Assembly: GCF_900128495.1 (NCBI RefSeq)
Contig: NZ_LT635801.1
Span: 3,188,691 to 3,252,690 of the forward strand
DNA from: Bacteroides ilei
GTDB taxonomy: Bacteria; Bacteroidota; Bacteroidia; Bacteroidales; Bacteroidaceae
Length of the DNA: 64,000 nt
Direction of reading: 5' to 3'
The notes under the pieces are model-generated. The model ran no database searches and was not told where the DNA came from. It saw nothing but the letters and a program-made list of their open reading frames with translations. Both the position numbers and the translations under genes were made by a program. Of the stretch, positions 63,485-64,000 are shown piece after piece; within the stretch, counting starts at the first letter, position 1, and every line of letters starts with the position of its first letter.

Positions 63485-64000
63485 ATGGAAAACAAGAAAA
63501 CACCCCTTTATGTCGCCTTTTCCACCCAGAAGGGCGGGGTCGGCAAAACCACCTTTACCGTGCTTGCGGCGAGTTATCTCTATTACCTCAAAGGCTACGA
63601 TGTGGCGGTAGTCGATTGCGACTACCCGCAACACTCCATTGCCGGGATGCGCAAGCGGGATGCCGAACAGGTCGGGGCGGACGAGGATTACAAGCGTATG
63701 GCGTATGAACAGTTCACCCGTCTGGGGAAGAAAGCCTACCCGGTGCTGTGCAGTTCGCCCGAAAAGGCGATAGCCACGGCTGACGGATATACGGCAGAAG
63801 CCGGACACGTGCCGGACATCGTGTTTTTTGACCTGCCGGGCACGGTGAACAGCGAGGGCGTGATAAACTCCCTTGCGGGCATGGACTATATCTTCACCCC
63901 GATTTCCGCCGATAAGGTGGTTCTTGAAAGCAGCCTGTCGTTTGCGGTGGCTATCCAAAAGCTGCTGGTGAGGAATGAAGCCTGCCGACTTGCCGGGCTG
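63485..64000 (+). CDS. ParA-family ATPase (TraA-type), partial
   Basis: At least 172 residues, open to the window edge. Deviant Walker A KGGVGKTTFTVLAA (residues about 16-29) and VVDCDYPQHS identify the ParA/MinD group; in Bacteroides conjugative elements this gene sits at the start of the transfer region, opposite the mob genes. An in-frame ATG at 63470 would add five residues. Likely acts in element maintenance or in placing the transfer machinery. Confidence 0.9.
   Translation, partial: MENKKTPLYVAFSTQKGGVGKTTFTVLAASYLYYLKGYDVAVVDCDYPQHSIAGMRKRDAEQVGADEDYKRMAYEQFTRLGKKAYPVLCSSPEKAIATADGYTAEAGHVPDIVFFDLPGTVNSEGVINSLAGMDYIFTPISADKVVLESSLSFAVAIQKLLVRNEACRLAGL

Noticed and set aside
63320..63958. 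A 212-codon frame on the minus strand over the ParA gene
   Set aside because: The plus strand encodes a clear ParA Walker motif; the minus frame is a shadow with no known domain.

Overview
The window looks like a chromosome segment of a gut Bacteroidales species, most likely Bacteroides or Phocaeicola. The reasons are matches to the Bacteroides promoter (-33 TTG, 19-21 bases, -7 TAnnTTTG), lipoproteins with an acidic stretch after the lipid-carrying cysteine, an HU protein fused to a winged helix, IS66 elements with small helper genes, and a Bacteroides-type mobA-mobB-traG/parA transfer module. Species cannot be fixed from sequence reading alone.

Positions 1-33804 hold the main interest: seven genes (here called V1, VA, VB1, VB2, VC, VD, VE) for large predicted surface lipoproteins of about 880-930 residues. 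All start with a nearly identical module: 54 bases of AT-rich leader containing a perfect 20-base palindrome, plus about 105 coding bases for the lipoprotein signal peptide and a KDYDDDINNLQ start. Bodies then diverge. Upstream of each module lies a structured leader with a TCCGTCCC-TTA-TCCGTCCC direct repeat at a fixed 128-133 bases from the ATG, followed by a hairpin whose pairing is kept while its sequence changes. Leader type and protein body are reassorted: V1 and VD have near-identical N-terminal halves but different leader types, while V1 shares its leader type with VE and VD shares its with VA. This is a footprint of recombination at the shared module. V1 points the opposite way to the other six, so the module copies at 1.7 and 7.1 kb form an inverted pair around a 5.4 kb block (HU protein, M16 protease, LOG, sugar-phosphate isomerase, sugar kinase). 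VB1 and VB2, with the ATPase gene that follows each, are an exact 4552-base tandem duplication bounded by the module.

The gaps between lipoprotein genes carry passenger genes on the opposite strand: ATPases of the archaeal-ATPase/AAA_14-DUF4143 type (four intact, two of them identical, plus one decayed fragment), each intact one with a perfect or near-perfect palindrome just upstream of its start. One gap instead holds a complete Septu-type ptuA-ptuB anti-phage operon with its own consensus promoter. The array ends at a transposase remnant, a small unknown gene and a tyrosine recombinase.

Positions 36000-52306 are core chromosome: an OmpA-type protein, mnmA, a ferredoxin-flavodoxin protein, ruvB, a polysaccharide flippase, a DUF389 membrane protein, a DEAD-box RNA helicase, an S9 peptidase, a CPBP protease, ribF, a calcium-type P-type ATPase and a CAU-anticodon tRNA.

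From 52.3 kb to the right edge is accessory DNA: a MORN-repeat protein, two unrelated IS66-family elements, and the mobilization end of a conjugative element. The second IS66 has split traG, leaving a perfect 8-base target duplication, so transfer by this element is probably broken unless rescued. The element continues beyond the window with a ParA-type gene.
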